The notes beneath the pieces are model-generated. The model ran no database searches, was not told the origin of the DNA, and saw nothing but the letters and a program-made list of their open reading frames with translations. This document shows positions 43,186 through 51,623 of a stretch of 64,000 nucleotides of DNA, piece by piece. Source of the DNA: Deltaproteobacteria bacterium (GTDB lineage: Bacteria; UBA10199; JACPAL01; JAHFST01); NCBI GenBank assembly GCA_023265625.1, contig JAHFST010000004.1, positions 1 to 64,000 of the forward strand, in the 5' to 3' direction. The position numbers and the translations under genes are program-made. Positions within the stretch are counted from its first letter, which is position 1. The number at the start of each line of letters is the position of its first letter.

Positions 43186-43503
43186 TCAACCTTCTTCAAG
43201 AACAGTCTCAATGTCGCGGGTTGCGTAGAGAAATCGTAAAACTTCAATGCCATCCCCAGAGGTTCGGTAAAAAATTAGATGTTTTTCAAAATCGCGTACC
43301 CGCCAGCGTCTGAGCCCCGCTAGCAGCGGATGCTTACACTTTTGAGAACTCCCCATCTCGGGAAGCTTCGCAAGTTCCTCTAGAGTTGTCTCGACCATTT
43401 CAAGAAACCGTAACGCTGTTTCTTCAGTTCTTTCCGAAAGGAATAAAAATTGATCGATTAAATCCTGCCTGGCAAGAGGTCGTATGAGAATTTGCGGAGT
43501 CAT
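43186..43503 (-). CDS. ParE/RelE-family toxin
   Basis: 105 residues. QILIRPLARQDLIDQFLFLSE start, then LRRWRVRDFEKHLIFYRTSGDGIEVLRFLYATRDIETVL, in outline the ParE pattern (R-x-W-R-V, then H-I-x-Y-R and LRxLYxxRD). ParE toxins act on DNA gyrase, RelE on mRNA; the former is more likely from the C-terminus. Seven bases after the antitoxin gene. Confidence 0.85.
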   Translation of the reverse strand: MTPQILIRPLARQDLIDQFLFLSERTEETALRFLEMVETTLEELAKLPEMGSSQKCKHPLLAGLRRWRVRDFEKHLIFYRTSGDGIEVLRFLYATRDIETVLEEG

Positions 43504-43510
43504 TGAGAAA

Positions 43511-43765
43511 TCATTTTTTTGACTTAAGACGCTCTCGCGCCTCGCGACGAATTTCTTGAAGATATTCTTTGGTCATCTTCGACGGATGACCACTCTCCAG
43601 CCCCTCCAACAGCATGGCCTCCAGCTTCTCTTGAGCCTTCCTTTTCTGCTCTTCACGTAGGATGGAGCGGATATATTCACTGACCGTACTGTAACCGCCT
43701 CTCGAAACTTCTTCCTCGATAAACTTTTTCATCGGCTCAGGAAGAGAAATATTCATTGTGTCCAT
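43511..43765 (-). CDS. ParD-like ribbon-helix-helix antitoxin
   Basis: From ATG 43765, 84 residues. MNISLPEPMKKFIEEEVSRG, then YSTVSEYIRSILREEQKRK, is the ParD/CopG-type ribbon-helix-helix with the GGYST segment; the acidic tail ends in ERLKSKK. The open frame continues upstream to 43813 without support. Pairs with the ParE-like gene. Confidence 0.88.
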   Translation of the reverse strand: MDTMNISLPEPMKKFIEEEVSRGGYSTVSEYIRSILREEQKRKAQEKLEAMLLEGLESGHPSKMTKEYLQEIRREARERLKSKK

Positions 43766-43842
43766 GGATACAACCTCCTTAATTATCATTCCGAATGGTA
43801 GCAAAAATGGCAATTATTGTCAATTATTGCCATTAGGAGGTT

Positions 43843-45378
43843 TCATTCCCACTCAATCGTCGCCGGAGGCTTGGAGGAGATGTCGTAGACTACGCGGTTG
43901 ATGCCGCGGACTTGGTTGATGATGCGGCTGGAGATTTTTTCCAAGAGTTCGTGGGGGAGCTTGACCCAATCGGCGGTCATGCCGTCGAGGCTCTCGACGA
44001 CGCGGAGGGCCAGGACATTCTCGTAAGTCCGGCCGTCCCCCATCACGCCGACCGACTTGACCGGCAACAAAACGCCAAAGGCCTGCCAAACCTTGTGATA
44101 CCACCCTGACTTTTTAAATTCGTTGAGGATCACCTCATCCGCTTCGCGCAACAGGCTCAAACTCGCCTCGGTGATTTTATCCAACACGCGGATGGCCAAC
44201 CCGGGCCCCGGGAACGGATGCCGGCCGATCAACTCGTCCGGGACCTGCAAGATCCTGCCAATCTCGCGCACCTCGTCCTTGAACAACTCCCGAAACGGTT
44301 CCACCAACTTCAACTTCATCTTTTTCGGCAACCCGCCCACATTGTGATGGCTCTTGATCGTCACCGACGGCCCACGGAACGAAACCGACTCGATCACATC
44401 CGGATATAAGGTCCCCTGCGCCAAGAAACGAATCCCCTTCAACTTTTTCGCCTCGCCGTCAAAGACCTTGATGAATTCATGACCGATGATCTTGCGCTTT
44501 TTCTCCGGGTCGCTCACGCCGCGCAGGGCCTGTAAAAATCTTTTGGAGGCATCAATGGCGATCAAATGAATCCCCATGTGCTTTTTGAAGGCGTCCTGCA
44601 CCTTTTGAAACTCCCCCTTGCGCAACAAACCATTGTCGATAAAAATCGGCTGCAACTGATCGCCCACGGCGCGGTGGATCAGGGCGGCCATCACGGTGGA
44701 ATCGACCCCACCCGAAACGGCCGCCAACACCTGGCCCTTCCCGACACATTTTTGAATCTCCTTGATCTTGGTCTCGACAAACGACTGCATCGTCCAATCG
44801 CCCTGCAATCCCGCCACGCGGAACAGAAAATTTTTCAAAATCTCGATACCGCGGGGCGTATGCACCACCTCCGGATGAAATTGCAGCCCATAAAACTTGC
44901 GCACGGGATCTCCCATCGCCGCCAGCAATCCATTGTCACTCCTGGCCAAGACTTGAAAATTATTCGGGGCTGAAGCCACATGATCCCCATGACTCATCCA
45001 CACCGCGCTCTCCGCCTCCGGCCAGTCCGAGAAAACCCCGGAAGGCTCCGTCACCCGGACCCGCGCAGGACCATATTCCCGCGTCTCACCCCGCTCGACC
45101 TTGCCCCCCAACTGCTGCGACATCCACTGCATCCCGTAACAAATGCCCAAGATGGGAACCCCCATCTTGAGGATCTCTTTGGAAATCTTTGGGGCGTCCT
45201 TATCATAGACGCTGGAAGGGCCGCCGGACAGGATCAGGGCCTTGGGGGCAAACTTGCGAATGTTAGCAAAAGGGGTTTGGCACGAGAGCACCTCGCAAAA
45301 AACCTTCAGTTCACGAACCCGCCGCGCAATGAGTTGAGTGTATTGGGAACCGCAGTCTAAAATCAGGACCTTGTTCAT
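43843..45378 (-). CDS. guaA: GMP synthase (glutamine-hydrolysing)
   Basis: GuaA aminates XMP to GMP. 511 residues: class I glutamine amidotransferase domain with ILGICYGMQWMSQQLGG (catalytic Cys) and FHPEVVHT (His, Glu). The ATP pyrophosphatase domain has AVSGGVDSTVMAAL, and the dimerisation domain ends [13 protein letters not shown]. The gene is intact. Its last about 70 bases are repeated twice downstream (41966-42031, 40993-41028), the classic mark of integration at a guaA 3' end. Follows guaB by nine bases. Confidence 0.97.
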   Translation of the reverse strand: MNKVLILDCGSQYTQLIARRVRELKVFCEVLSCQTPFANIRKFAPKALILSGGPSSVYDKDAPKISKEILKMGVPILGICYGMQWMSQQLGGKVERGETREYGPARVRVTEPSGVFSDWPEAESAVWMSHGDHVASAPNNFQVLARSDNGLLAAMGDPVRKFYGLQFHPEVVHTPRGIEILKNFLFRVAGLQGDWTMQSFVETKIKEIQKCVGKGQVLAAVSGGVDSTVMAALIHRAVGDQLQPIFIDNGLLRKGEFQKVQDAFKKHMGIHLIAIDASKRFLQALRGVSDPEKKRKIIGHEFIKVFDGEAKKLKGIRFLAQGTLYPDVIESVSFRGPSVTIKSHHNVGGLPKKMKLKLVEPFRELFKDEVREIGRILQVPDELIGRHPFPGPGLAIRVLDKITEASLSLLREADEVILNEFKKSGWYHKVWQAFGVLLPVKSVGVMGDGRTYENVLALRVVESLDGMTADWVKLPHELLEKISSRIINQVRGINRVVYDISSKPPATIEWE

Positions 45379-45387
45379 TAATTTTAC

Positions 45388-46848
45388 TTACTCTTTCCGA
45401 TAATTGGGGGCTTCCTTCGTGATCATCACATCGTGGACGTGACTCTCTTTCAAACCAGACTGGGAAATCTGGACAAAGATCGCCCTCTTGCGCAGTTCCG
45501 CCAAATTCGCCGCCCCGAGATACCCCATGCCGGACCGCAATCCGCCAATGAGCTGATGGGCGTTATCGGCCAAGGGCCCGCGATCCGGCACCATCCCCTC
45601 AATGCCCTCGGGCACCAATTTGGAAAAATCCTTCACCACGTCCTGGAAATAACGATCGCGCCCGCCCCGCATCATCGCGCCCAGTGAGCCCATGCCGCGA
45701 TAAATCTTGTAGGAACGGCCCTGATACAACACAGTCTCCCCGGGGGATTCATCGCAACCGGCAAAGAGGCTGCCAATCATCACACAAGCGGCCCCCGCCG
45801 CGAGGGCCTTGGTCACATCGCCGGAAAATTTAATGCCACCGTCAGCAATCACGGGAATCTGCGCCTTGTCCGCCACCTTTACGCAGTTAAAAATAGCGGT
45901 TAACTGCGGCACGCCAACACCGGAAACAATCCGGGTGGTGCAGATCGACCCGGGACCAACCCCCACCTTGATCGCATCCGCTCCGGCCTTGATCAAGGCC
46001 TCGGTACCTTCGTCGGTCGCGACATTTCCCGCAATGATCGGTAAATCCTTAAATTGTTTTTTCACCGCCCGGACGGCCTCCAACACGCCCTTGGAGTGTC
46101 CATGCGCCGTATCAATCACAATCACATCCACCCCGGCCTTCACCAGCGCCTCCACCCGCTCCATCGCGCCCGCCCCAACCCCCACTGCGGCCCCCACACG
46201 CAACCGACCCAGCTTGTCTTTGCAAGCATTGGGATAACGCATGGTATTTTCAATATCCTTGATGGTGATCAGGCCAGCGAGATTTCCTTGGGCATCCACC
46301 ACCGGGAGTTTTTCAATGCGATTCTCCTGCAGAATAATCTTGGCCTGCTCCAAATTGATGCCCACGGGGGCCGTGATCACTTTCGTCGTCATCACATCCT
46401 TGACCAACTGATCGAGATCTTTTTGAAAACGCAGGTCGCGGTGGGTAATGATACCCACCAACCGCTTGCCTTCCAGCACGGGAAATCCGGAAATCTTGTG
46501 TTGTTCCATCACCCGCAGGGCCTCGCGCAACTTTTGCCCAGACGTGAGGGTAATCGGCTCCAAGATCATCCCCGACTCGGCACGTTTCACCTTTTCCACC
46601 TCCAAGGCTTGCTCTGCGGGTGACAAATTGCGATGAATAATCCCCATGCCCCCCACATGCGCCATGGCAATGGCCAGCTTGGACTCCGTCACCGAATCCA
46701 TCGCCGCCGAAAGCAGCGGGATATTCAAATCAATATCGCGCGCCAAACGCGTGGTGGTGCTAACTTCCGTGGGAAGGACAAAACTCTCTCGAGGCAGGAG
46801 TAAGACATCGTCAAAAGTGAGGGCTAATGAAATAACAGGGGGTTCCAT
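45388..46848 (-). CDS. guaB: IMP dehydrogenase
   Basis: GuaB oxidises IMP to XMP, the step before GuaA. 486 residues: TIM barrel start [17 protein letters not shown], paired CBS domains (about 95-205; [28 protein letters not shown]), catalytic loop [20 protein letters not shown] with the active Cys, flap MGSLGAMM and [18 protein letters not shown]. Co-transcribed with guaA. Confidence 0.97.
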   Translation of the reverse strand: MEPPVISLALTFDDVLLLPRESFVLPTEVSTTTRLARDIDLNIPLLSAAMDSVTESKLAIAMAHVGGMGIIHRNLSPAEQALEVEKVKRAESGMILEPITLTSGQKLREALRVMEQHKISGFPVLEGKRLVGIITHRDLRFQKDLDQLVKDVMTTKVITAPVGINLEQAKIILQENRIEKLPVVDAQGNLAGLITIKDIENTMRYPNACKDKLGRLRVGAAVGVGAGAMERVEALVKAGVDVIVIDTAHGHSKGVLEAVRAVKKQFKDLPIIAGNVATDEGTEALIKAGADAIKVGVGPGSICTTRIVSGVGVPQLTAIFNCVKVADKAQIPVIADGGIKFSGDVTKALAAGAACVMIGSLFAGCDESPGETVLYQGRSYKIYRGMGSLGAMMRGGRDRYFQDVVKDFSKLVPEGIEGMVPDRGPLADNAHQLIGGLRSGMGYLGAANLAELRKRAIFVQISQSGLKESHVHDVMITKEAPNYRKE

Positions 46849-46909
46849 GGCGGACTACTAGCAGCCTCAAATCCTCGTGTCAACACGCTGCTTTAGATAT
46901 TCATTTCCC

Positions 46910-46938
46910 TTGACTTAGTGCGGCATCCCAATTAGAAA
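46910..46938 (+). promoter_or_regulatory. rpoZ promoter
   Basis: TTGACT (46910-46915) and TAGAAA (46933-46938) with 17 bases between them, ten bases before the rpoZ ATG; a sigma-70-type pattern with a short leader. Confidence 0.5.
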
Positions 46939-46948
46939 GCCCGCTCCC

Positions 46949-47167
46949 ATGGCAAGAATAACCATAGAAGACTGTCTCGAGAACGTGGAGAACCGATTTG
47001 CCTTGGTTCACCTAGCCTCCAAGCGTGCCAAAGAGCTTTGTAAGGGCACTCAGCCCCTCGTAAGATGCAAAAATAAAGAAGTGGTGACGGCCTTACGAGA
47101 GATTGCCGCTGGCAAGGTCCTTTTTGCCACCCTGGCCCCTGCCCATCAGGGTCGGAAATTCACCTAA
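46949..47167 (+). CDS. rpoZ: RNA polymerase omega subunit
   Basis: 72 residues. [20 protein letters not shown], then [12 protein letters not shown] and [16 protein letters not shown], is the omega signature. Omega helps assemble the beta' subunit and is the ppGpp site partner. Monocistronic, divergent from guaB. Confidence 0.93.
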   Translation: MARITIEDCLENVENRFALVHLASKRAKELCKGTQPLVRCKNKEVVTALREIAAGKVLFATLAPAHQGRKFT

Positions 47168-47170
47168 AGT

Positions 47171-47197
47171 TGTCATTCTGAGCAAAGCGAAGAATCT
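47171..47197. repeat. Dispersed TGTCATTCTGAGC-type element
   Basis: The sequence TGTCATTCTGAGCAAAGCGA followed by AGAATCT is a well-known short element seen between genes in many bacterial genomes. Only one copy is in this window. Confidence 0.5.
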
Positions 47198-47222
47198 CCT
47201 GGTCTACCCTAAAAAACTACTG

Positions 47223-47295
47223 AGCTGACGGTCGGAATCGAACCGACGACCTGCGCATTACGAATGCGCTGCTCTACCAACTGAGCTACGTCAGC
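47223..47295 (-). tRNA. tRNA-Thr (anticodon CGU)
   Basis: Read on the minus strand, acceptor arms GCTGACG and CGTCAGC pair perfectly, the D-arm contains GTAGCTCAGTTGGTAGAGC, the anticodon stem GCGCA/TGCGC holds loop TTCGTAA (anticodon CGT), and the T-arm loop is GTTCGATTC. No CCA is encoded. Confidence 0.97.
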
Positions 47296-47357
47296 AAAAA
47301 TCAAGAAGCGGCTTTATAGATTGTTCTGTGTGTCCGGGTCCAGAGTTTTCTCACAAC

Positions 47358-47385
47358 ACAACTTTTTCACGGACCTGCCGAGAAT
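47358..47385 (+). promoter_or_regulatory. Sigma-28-like promoter, PP2C fusion gene
   Basis: ACAA (47358-47361), 15-base spacer, GCCGAGAAT (47377-47385). The -10 ends five bases before the ATG at 47391, so the mRNA would be leaderless or nearly so. Confidence 0.6.
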
Positions 47386-47390
47386 ACGTT

Positions 47391-49439
47391 ATGAGTTCGA
47401 TCTTCCGTTTGGACGCCGTCGCCGGGGCGTTAAGACATGTTTCAACCGACTTGGTCCGAGAAATCTTCGCACCATTGCCCGATCCGAATCCCTTGATGCG
47501 CTATGAAGTAGCCCTGGGAGAAGGCTCCAAAGCCGTGACTAGATTGTTGCAGAATCCCGATTTCCTGGCCCTGGCCGCCCCAGCGGTGATTACACATTGC
47601 ATTTCAGCGGTGGGACGTCCCCTTGAGGATTTTGTCGATACGCACAGGGGACGGCATCCCGATCTCGAGTTAGCCGATATCGTCTCCGCCTGTGAAGGAC
47701 AAACTTCCGAGGGACAGAGACGGACCCTCGAGGCGGCGGCGCGCCTATCTGAGCTGTGGAAATGGACGGCTCTCACTCCCATGGGGCTCTCCTCGGCAGC
47801 CCTGGTTTGGGGAGACGGGGCCTGGCAGGAACAAATCTTGAATATGTTGGCGCGAGGGGCCGCTTTTCAAAGGTCAAGCGGTGGAACGGCTGATCCGGTC
47901 CTCCTGACCACCCTTCGCAGTGAGAAATACGACGAAGCCTTGCGCTGGGCGGCCGATCGATGCTTTTCCTCGGCCGTCACCGCCTATCCCAACGGTGACA
48001 ACCGTTTCTTGGAAGGAAAAATTCCGCTGCAATTTCTCAACCTCCCTCCCCATCGGGTACCCCTGGATCTTTCCATGGAATGGGCCAAACAACTGCCGGC
48101 CAACGCACTGCTGGTCTTTCCTCCCCAAGGGTTGCTTGCGTCCGGGGACACCCTGGAGGAATGGCTTTATCAAGCCCTGTTTGCGGCGGATAGACACAAG
48201 GATGTCGGCATCGCCATGCTCAGCGGGGCGATCTGCCTGCATGGAGAACAACCCCATCTCTGGTTGGGCTCCAAAAATATCCAGAAGACAGCGTCTCTCG
48301 CCACTTTATTGACTGGAACCCCATGGTCGGATGCCCGGAAGATAAGAGTCGCCGGAGGAACCCTCTACCGCCTGCCGGGTCGAGTCCCGGGAGGCCCCGC
48401 CTCACTGACCTTGTTTGAATATCCGCTCTTGCTGCGGATTCATTCCCTGATCCGGACCTATCAACCCCTGTTGCAACAGGTGCCGGGTCTTTCGCAAAGA
48501 GAGCAGGAGCAGGTATTATGTGATCTCCTCGTCCACGCAGAACGTCTGCCACTCGACATGATCCAAGCATTGCAAAAAGATTCTTTTTTTACCGGCTCTC
48601 CCGTAATTCCTTCTCCTGACTGGATGGAGGTCCCGCTCGATCCAGTCGCCTGGTCCGCCCGGCTTGATCGAAACCCGTCGTCCTCTTCCAAACTTCATTC
48701 CTACTTGAAATCTTTGCCATACGGCCAGGCCACTTCCATTGGAACTCGTTCCGCCCAACAGGACGCCGTTTGGTTTCAAGATCGGAATTTACCCGGGGGG
48801 CTGCAATGGGTGGCCGCAACCGCCGATGGTCATGACGCAGGCTTCCATGGTCGCCGTGCCAGCTTGGCGGCCCTGGCTGGACTCAAGCAGTATATGACGG
48901 AGTTGATCCCCGCATCTCCCGTCCTCACAGCGCCGGAACTAATCCCATTGCTCCGTCAGATCACCAAAAAAATAGAAGCAAAACTCTGTGAGTCGCAGCA
49001 CGGAGGCACGACCCTCGTCGCCGTCTTTCACCTCGGCCCTTCCGTCGTGATCATGCATGTTGGTGACAGCCGGGCCTATCGAAAACCATCAGGAAGTTTT
49101 TTGGAACAATCAACTGAAGACCATCATTGGCTCGGTAATATTCATCAGTACGGACTGGCTCTCACCCGTACCTTAGGTGACACACTGAACAAAAAACTGG
49201 CCCAGGGACAAATCACCGCGGACCCTGATTTTAAGGAAGTTTCGGCCACTCCGGGCGACGTTTTCCTGCTCTGCACCGATGGGCTCTCAGTCCTGGACCA
49301 TCTCACCATTGAAGACCAACTGAACTTATCACAACTAAGTCCCCGTGAAAACGCCGAACAATTGGTGGAGGCCGCTCGACTCGCTTGGCGCCGTTATGGT
49401 CAAGCCGACAATATGACCGCGCTCGTCATCAAAACTTAG
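47391..49439 (+). CDS. Unknown N-terminal domain fused to a PP2C-family Ser/Thr phosphatase
   Basis: 682 residues from ATG 47391; an upstream GTG at 47328 lies before the promoter box and is unlikely. Residues about 450-682 are a PP2C phosphatase with metal-binding motifs RSAQQDAVWF, AATADGHDAGFHG, GGTTLVAVFH, MHVGDSRAYR, LTRTLGDTL, LLCTDGLSVLD and YGQADNMTALVI. The first about 440 residues resemble no family I know. No signal peptide. Expression from a sigma-28-like box suggests a role in the same programme as the other orphan genes. Confidence 0.8.
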   Translation: MSSIFRLDAVAGALRHVSTDLVREIFAPLPDPNPLMRYEVALGEGSKAVTRLLQNPDFLALAAPAVITHCISAVGRPLEDFVDTHRGRHPDLELADIVSACEGQTSEGQRRTLEAAARLSELWKWTALTPMGLSSAALVWGDGAWQEQILNMLARGAAFQRSSGGTADPVLLTTLRSEKYDEALRWAADRCFSSAVTAYPNGDNRFLEGKIPLQFLNLPPHRVPLDLSMEWAKQLPANALLVFPPQGLLASGDTLEEWLYQALFAADRHKDVGIAMLSGAICLHGEQPHLWLGSKNIQKTASLATLLTGTPWSDARKIRVAGGTLYRLPGRVPGGPASLTLFEYPLLLRIHSLIRTYQPLLQQVPGLSQREQEQVLCDLLVHAERLPLDMIQALQKDSFFTGSPVIPSPDWMEVPLDPVAWSARLDRNPSSSSKLHSYLKSLPYGQATSIGTRSAQQDAVWFQDRNLPGGLQWVAATADGHDAGFHGRRASLAALAGLKQYMTELIPASPVLTAPELIPLLRQITKKIEAKLCESQHGGTTLVAVFHLGPSVVIMHVGDSRAYRKPSGSFLEQSTEDHHWLGNIHQYGLALTRTLGDTLNKKLAQGQITADPDFKEVSATPGDVFLLCTDGLSVLDHLTIEDQLNLSQLSPRENAEQLVEAARLAWRRYGQADNMTALVIKT

Positions 49440-49445
49440 CACCCC

Positions 49446-50210
49446 CTACACGACCAACCGTTTCACCATGCGCCGCGTCGTCCAAACAAACAACCCGGCG
49501 GACAACACGACCATCCACCCAAACGAGAGCGCCATTCCCCAAGAAAGTTCCCCATTAAACAACGCCCGGATAATAAAAACCGGATGGCGGAGCGGCAAGA
49601 GCCAGGCGGTTTTTTGGACCCAGGCTGGGACATTGGTCAGGGGGAAGAAGGTGCCCGAAAAGAGGAACATCGGCTCCAGCATCAGGGTGAAATAGTAGGT
49701 GAAAAAATCATAGTCTTTGGCGAACGAGGTCATGAGCATCCCAAGCGCGGCAAACAGGAAACCGTTGGCCAACATCACCGGAAAGGCCAGGAGGGCGAGC
49801 GGGGTTTTGACGAATCCCATCACCGCGACGGCCGCAAACATGATCGTCCCCATCACCAGGCTCTTGGTGGCCCCCCACAAGATCTCGCCGGCGATGATCT
49901 CGTCGATCTGCACCGGGGTCACGGCGATCGAGTAATAGGTCTTTTGCGTCTCCATCCGAGTAAAGGAGCTGTAGGTGGTTTCAAACGAGGCGCTATTCAT
50001 GATCGCCGACATGATCAGGGCTGGGGCGAGAAATTGCACGTACGGGACACCGTCGATCGCCTTCACGAAACTCCCAAGTCCGTAACCAATGCCCACAAAA
50101 TAAAGCACCGGCTCGCCCAGCATCCCGAGGATGCTCTGGTGCCAGTAACGGGTCCAGACTAACAAATCGCGGTACCAAACTTTTAGGGCATATCGATTAA
50201 TCATAGGCAT
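49446..50210 (-). CDS. ABC-2 type transporter permease (NodJ/DrrB-like)
   Basis: 254 residues, six membrane spans, with the ABC-2 core (ILGMLGEPVLYFVGIGYGLGS, then the LMLEPMFLFSGTFFPLTNVPAWVQ segment, the usual FSGxFFPxxxLP motif). Similar permeases export lipooligosaccharides or antibiotics. The ATPase gene lies upstream, separated by a GTAGGGG repeat. Confidence 0.88.
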   Translation of the reverse strand: MPMINRYALKVWYRDLLVWTRYWHQSILGMLGEPVLYFVGIGYGLGSFVKAIDGVPYVQFLAPALIMSAIMNSASFETTYSSFTRMETQKTYYSIAVTPVQIDEIIAGEILWGATKSLVMGTIMFAAVAVMGFVKTPLALLAFPVMLANGFLFAALGMLMTSFAKDYDFFTYYFTLMLEPMFLFSGTFFPLTNVPAWVQKTAWLLPLRHPVFIIRALFNGELSWGMALSFGWMVVLSAGLFVWTTRRMVKRLVV

Positions 50211-50221
50211 ATCCCGATTCT

Positions 50222-50269
50222 GTAGGGGCGTGATGAATCACGCCCGGGCGCAGCAAGCGGCGCCCCTAC
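50222..50269. repeat. GTAGGGG inverted-repeat element
   Basis: GTAGGGGCGTGATGAATCAC leads into GCCCGGG and ends GGCGCCCCTAC. The first stem GGGCGTGAT/ATCACGCCC and the outer GTAGGGGCG/CGCCCCTAC pair. It belongs to the same loose family as 140-167 and 8337-8415 and lies between the two ABC genes. Confidence 0.75.
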
Positions 50270-50283
50270 AAAGACATCATGTT

Positions 50284-51051
50284 TCACTCTTGTAAGCCCC
50301 TTCCCACCACCTTCAAAAACACCTCCTCCAGATTGTTTACGCCATGCTTGTGCACCAACGCCGCCGGGATCCCCGCTTCCACGATCCGGCCATGGTCCAT
50401 GATCACCAACCGATCAGAGAGAATCATCGCCTCGTCCATATAATGCGTCGTCAAGATCATCGTCATTCCCTGCGTCTTCAGCTCCTTTAACCGGTCCCAG
50501 ATCAGGTGGCGCGCCTGGGGATCCAGGCCCGTGGTGGGTTCATCCAGGATCAACAGCTCGGGGCGATTCATCAGGGCCCGCGCCAAGATCAATCGGCGCT
50601 TCATCCCGCCGGAGAGGCGGTCAATCTTCTCTTCCCGTTTGTCTGAAAGTTGAAAAAAACCGAGCAGCTCCGTAATGCGGTTCTCTACATCGCGTCGGGG
50701 AATATCAAAATATCGGGCGTAGATTGTTAAATTCTGCACCACATTCAAATCAGGATCGAGGCTATTCTCCTGCGGGATCACGCCAATCCGCTGCTTGATG
50801 GTCCGGATATCGCGATCGACCGACAACCCAAAGACGCTCAACTCCCCCTCCGTCACCGGGGAAAAACCATAAATCATCCGCATCGTGGTCGTCTTCCCCG
50901 CCCCGTTGGGCCCCAAAAAACAAAAACACTCCCCCCGCTCGATCTCAAACGAGACCTGGTCGACGGCGGTTAGTCCATTGTAGCGCTTCACCAAATTTTT
51001 TGCGGAGACGATCACGATCATTTGAATGCCTAACTTAAGACTATTAGACAA
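50284..51051 (-). CDS. ABC transporter ATP-binding protein
   Basis: 255 residues, or 245 from the ATG at 51021. Walker A GPNGAGKTTTMRMIYG, Q-loop VIPQENSL, signature LSGGMKRRL, Walker B LLILDEPTTGLD, and the DrrA/NodI-type C-terminus. It powers the permease gene downstream. A 35-base piece of the Walker A region (50870-50904) is repeated at 51589-51623. Confidence 0.93.
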   Translation of the reverse strand: MSNSLKLGIQMIVIVSAKNLVKRYNGLTAVDQVSFEIERGECFCFLGPNGAGKTTTMRMIYGFSPVTEGELSVFGLSVDRDIRTIKQRIGVIPQENSLDPDLNVVQNLTIYARYFDIPRRDVENRITELLGFFQLSDKREEKIDRLSGGMKRRLILARALMNRPELLILDEPTTGLDPQARHLIWDRLKELKTQGMTMILTTHYMDEAMILSDRLVIMDHGRIVEAGIPAALVHKHGVNNLEEVFLKVVGRGLQE

Positions 51052-51075
51052 CCGGAAAATTTTTCTACGAATGTG

Positions 51076-51104
51076 TTGATTCCCTTTAAAGATAAACCTA
51101 TAAT
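51076..51104 (+). promoter_or_regulatory. brnTA promoter
   Basis: TTGATT (51076-51081) and TATAAT (51099-51104) with a 17-base spacer, ten bases before brnT. TGTAGTTACA (51105-51113 area) is a small palindrome that could bind BrnA. Confidence 0.6.
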
Positions 51105-51113
51105 GTAGTTACA

Positions 51114-51401
51114 ATGTTGTTTGTTTGGGATCCGCAGAAGGCAGAAGCCAATCTTAAGAAACATGGCGTTTCTTTTGAGGCCGCCCAAACGGTGTTTGAC
51201 GACCCCCTTCATCTCTCCATCTTGGATGGGAAACAGCGTGATGAGGAAAGATGGATCACAGTGGGACGCGCCATCGATCATAAAACTTTGATTGTGGTGC
51301 ATCTCTACAAAAACATGGAAGACCAGAAAGAAATGATCCGGATCATTTCGGCGAGGCAGGCGACTAAAAGGGAGGTAAAACAATATGAAGAAGGAATATA
51401 A
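51114..51401 (+). CDS. brnT: BrnT ribonuclease toxin
   Basis: 95 residues. FVWDPQKAEANLKKHGVSFE, then AAQTVFDDP, RDEERWITVGR and IRIISARQATKREVKQYEE: the BrnT/DUF497 pattern. BrnT has a RelE-like fold and cleaves RNA. Overlaps brnA by 17 bases. Confidence 0.93.
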   Translation: MLFVWDPQKAEANLKKHGVSFEAAQTVFDDPLHLSILDGKQRDEERWITVGRAIDHKTLIVVHLYKNMEDQKEMIRIISARQATKREVKQYEEGI

Positions 51402-51591
51402 TTTTTCCAAAGGAACCAGAGGAAAATTTTACCGCCAACGCAAGGTGCAAAAAACTATCCGATTGGATAGGGACATTCTGGATTACTACCAAAAAATGGC
51501 CCAAAAAAATGATATCCCCTATCAAACCCTCATCAACTTGTCCCTCCGTAAATTTGTGGCAGAGGGGGAAAAGATTGTGATCAAGCCGTAG
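51385..51591 (+). CDS. brnA: BrnA antitoxin
   Basis: 68 residues. KKTIRLDRDILDYYQKMA-type C-terminal ribbon-helix-helix (KVQKTIRLDRDILDYYQKMA, then YQTLINLSLRKFV), which binds the brnTA operator, with a basic N-terminus contacting BrnT. Its stop codon lies at the edge of the ABC-gene fragment (51589-51623). Confidence 0.88.
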   Translation: MKKEYNFSKGTRGKFYRQRKVQKTIRLDRDILDYYQKMAQKNDIPYQTLINLSLRKFVAEGEKIVIKP

Positions 51592-51623
51592 ATCATTCGC
51601 ATGGTGGTCGTCTTCCCTGCCCC
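51589..51623 (-). pseudogene. Fragment of an ABC ATPase gene (Walker A region)
   Basis: 35 bases match 50870-50904 at 31 positions; all four differences are silent, so it still encodes GAGKTTTMRMIY. This looks like a remnant of a diverged homologue or a gene-conversion tract. It contains the stop codons of both brnA and the convergent 491-residue gene. Confidence 0.75.

Noticed and set aside
47328-47390. GTG at 47328 as start of the PP2C fusion gene
   Set aside because: The extra 21 residues would be encoded across the promoter box, and the ATG at 47391 sits right after the -10.
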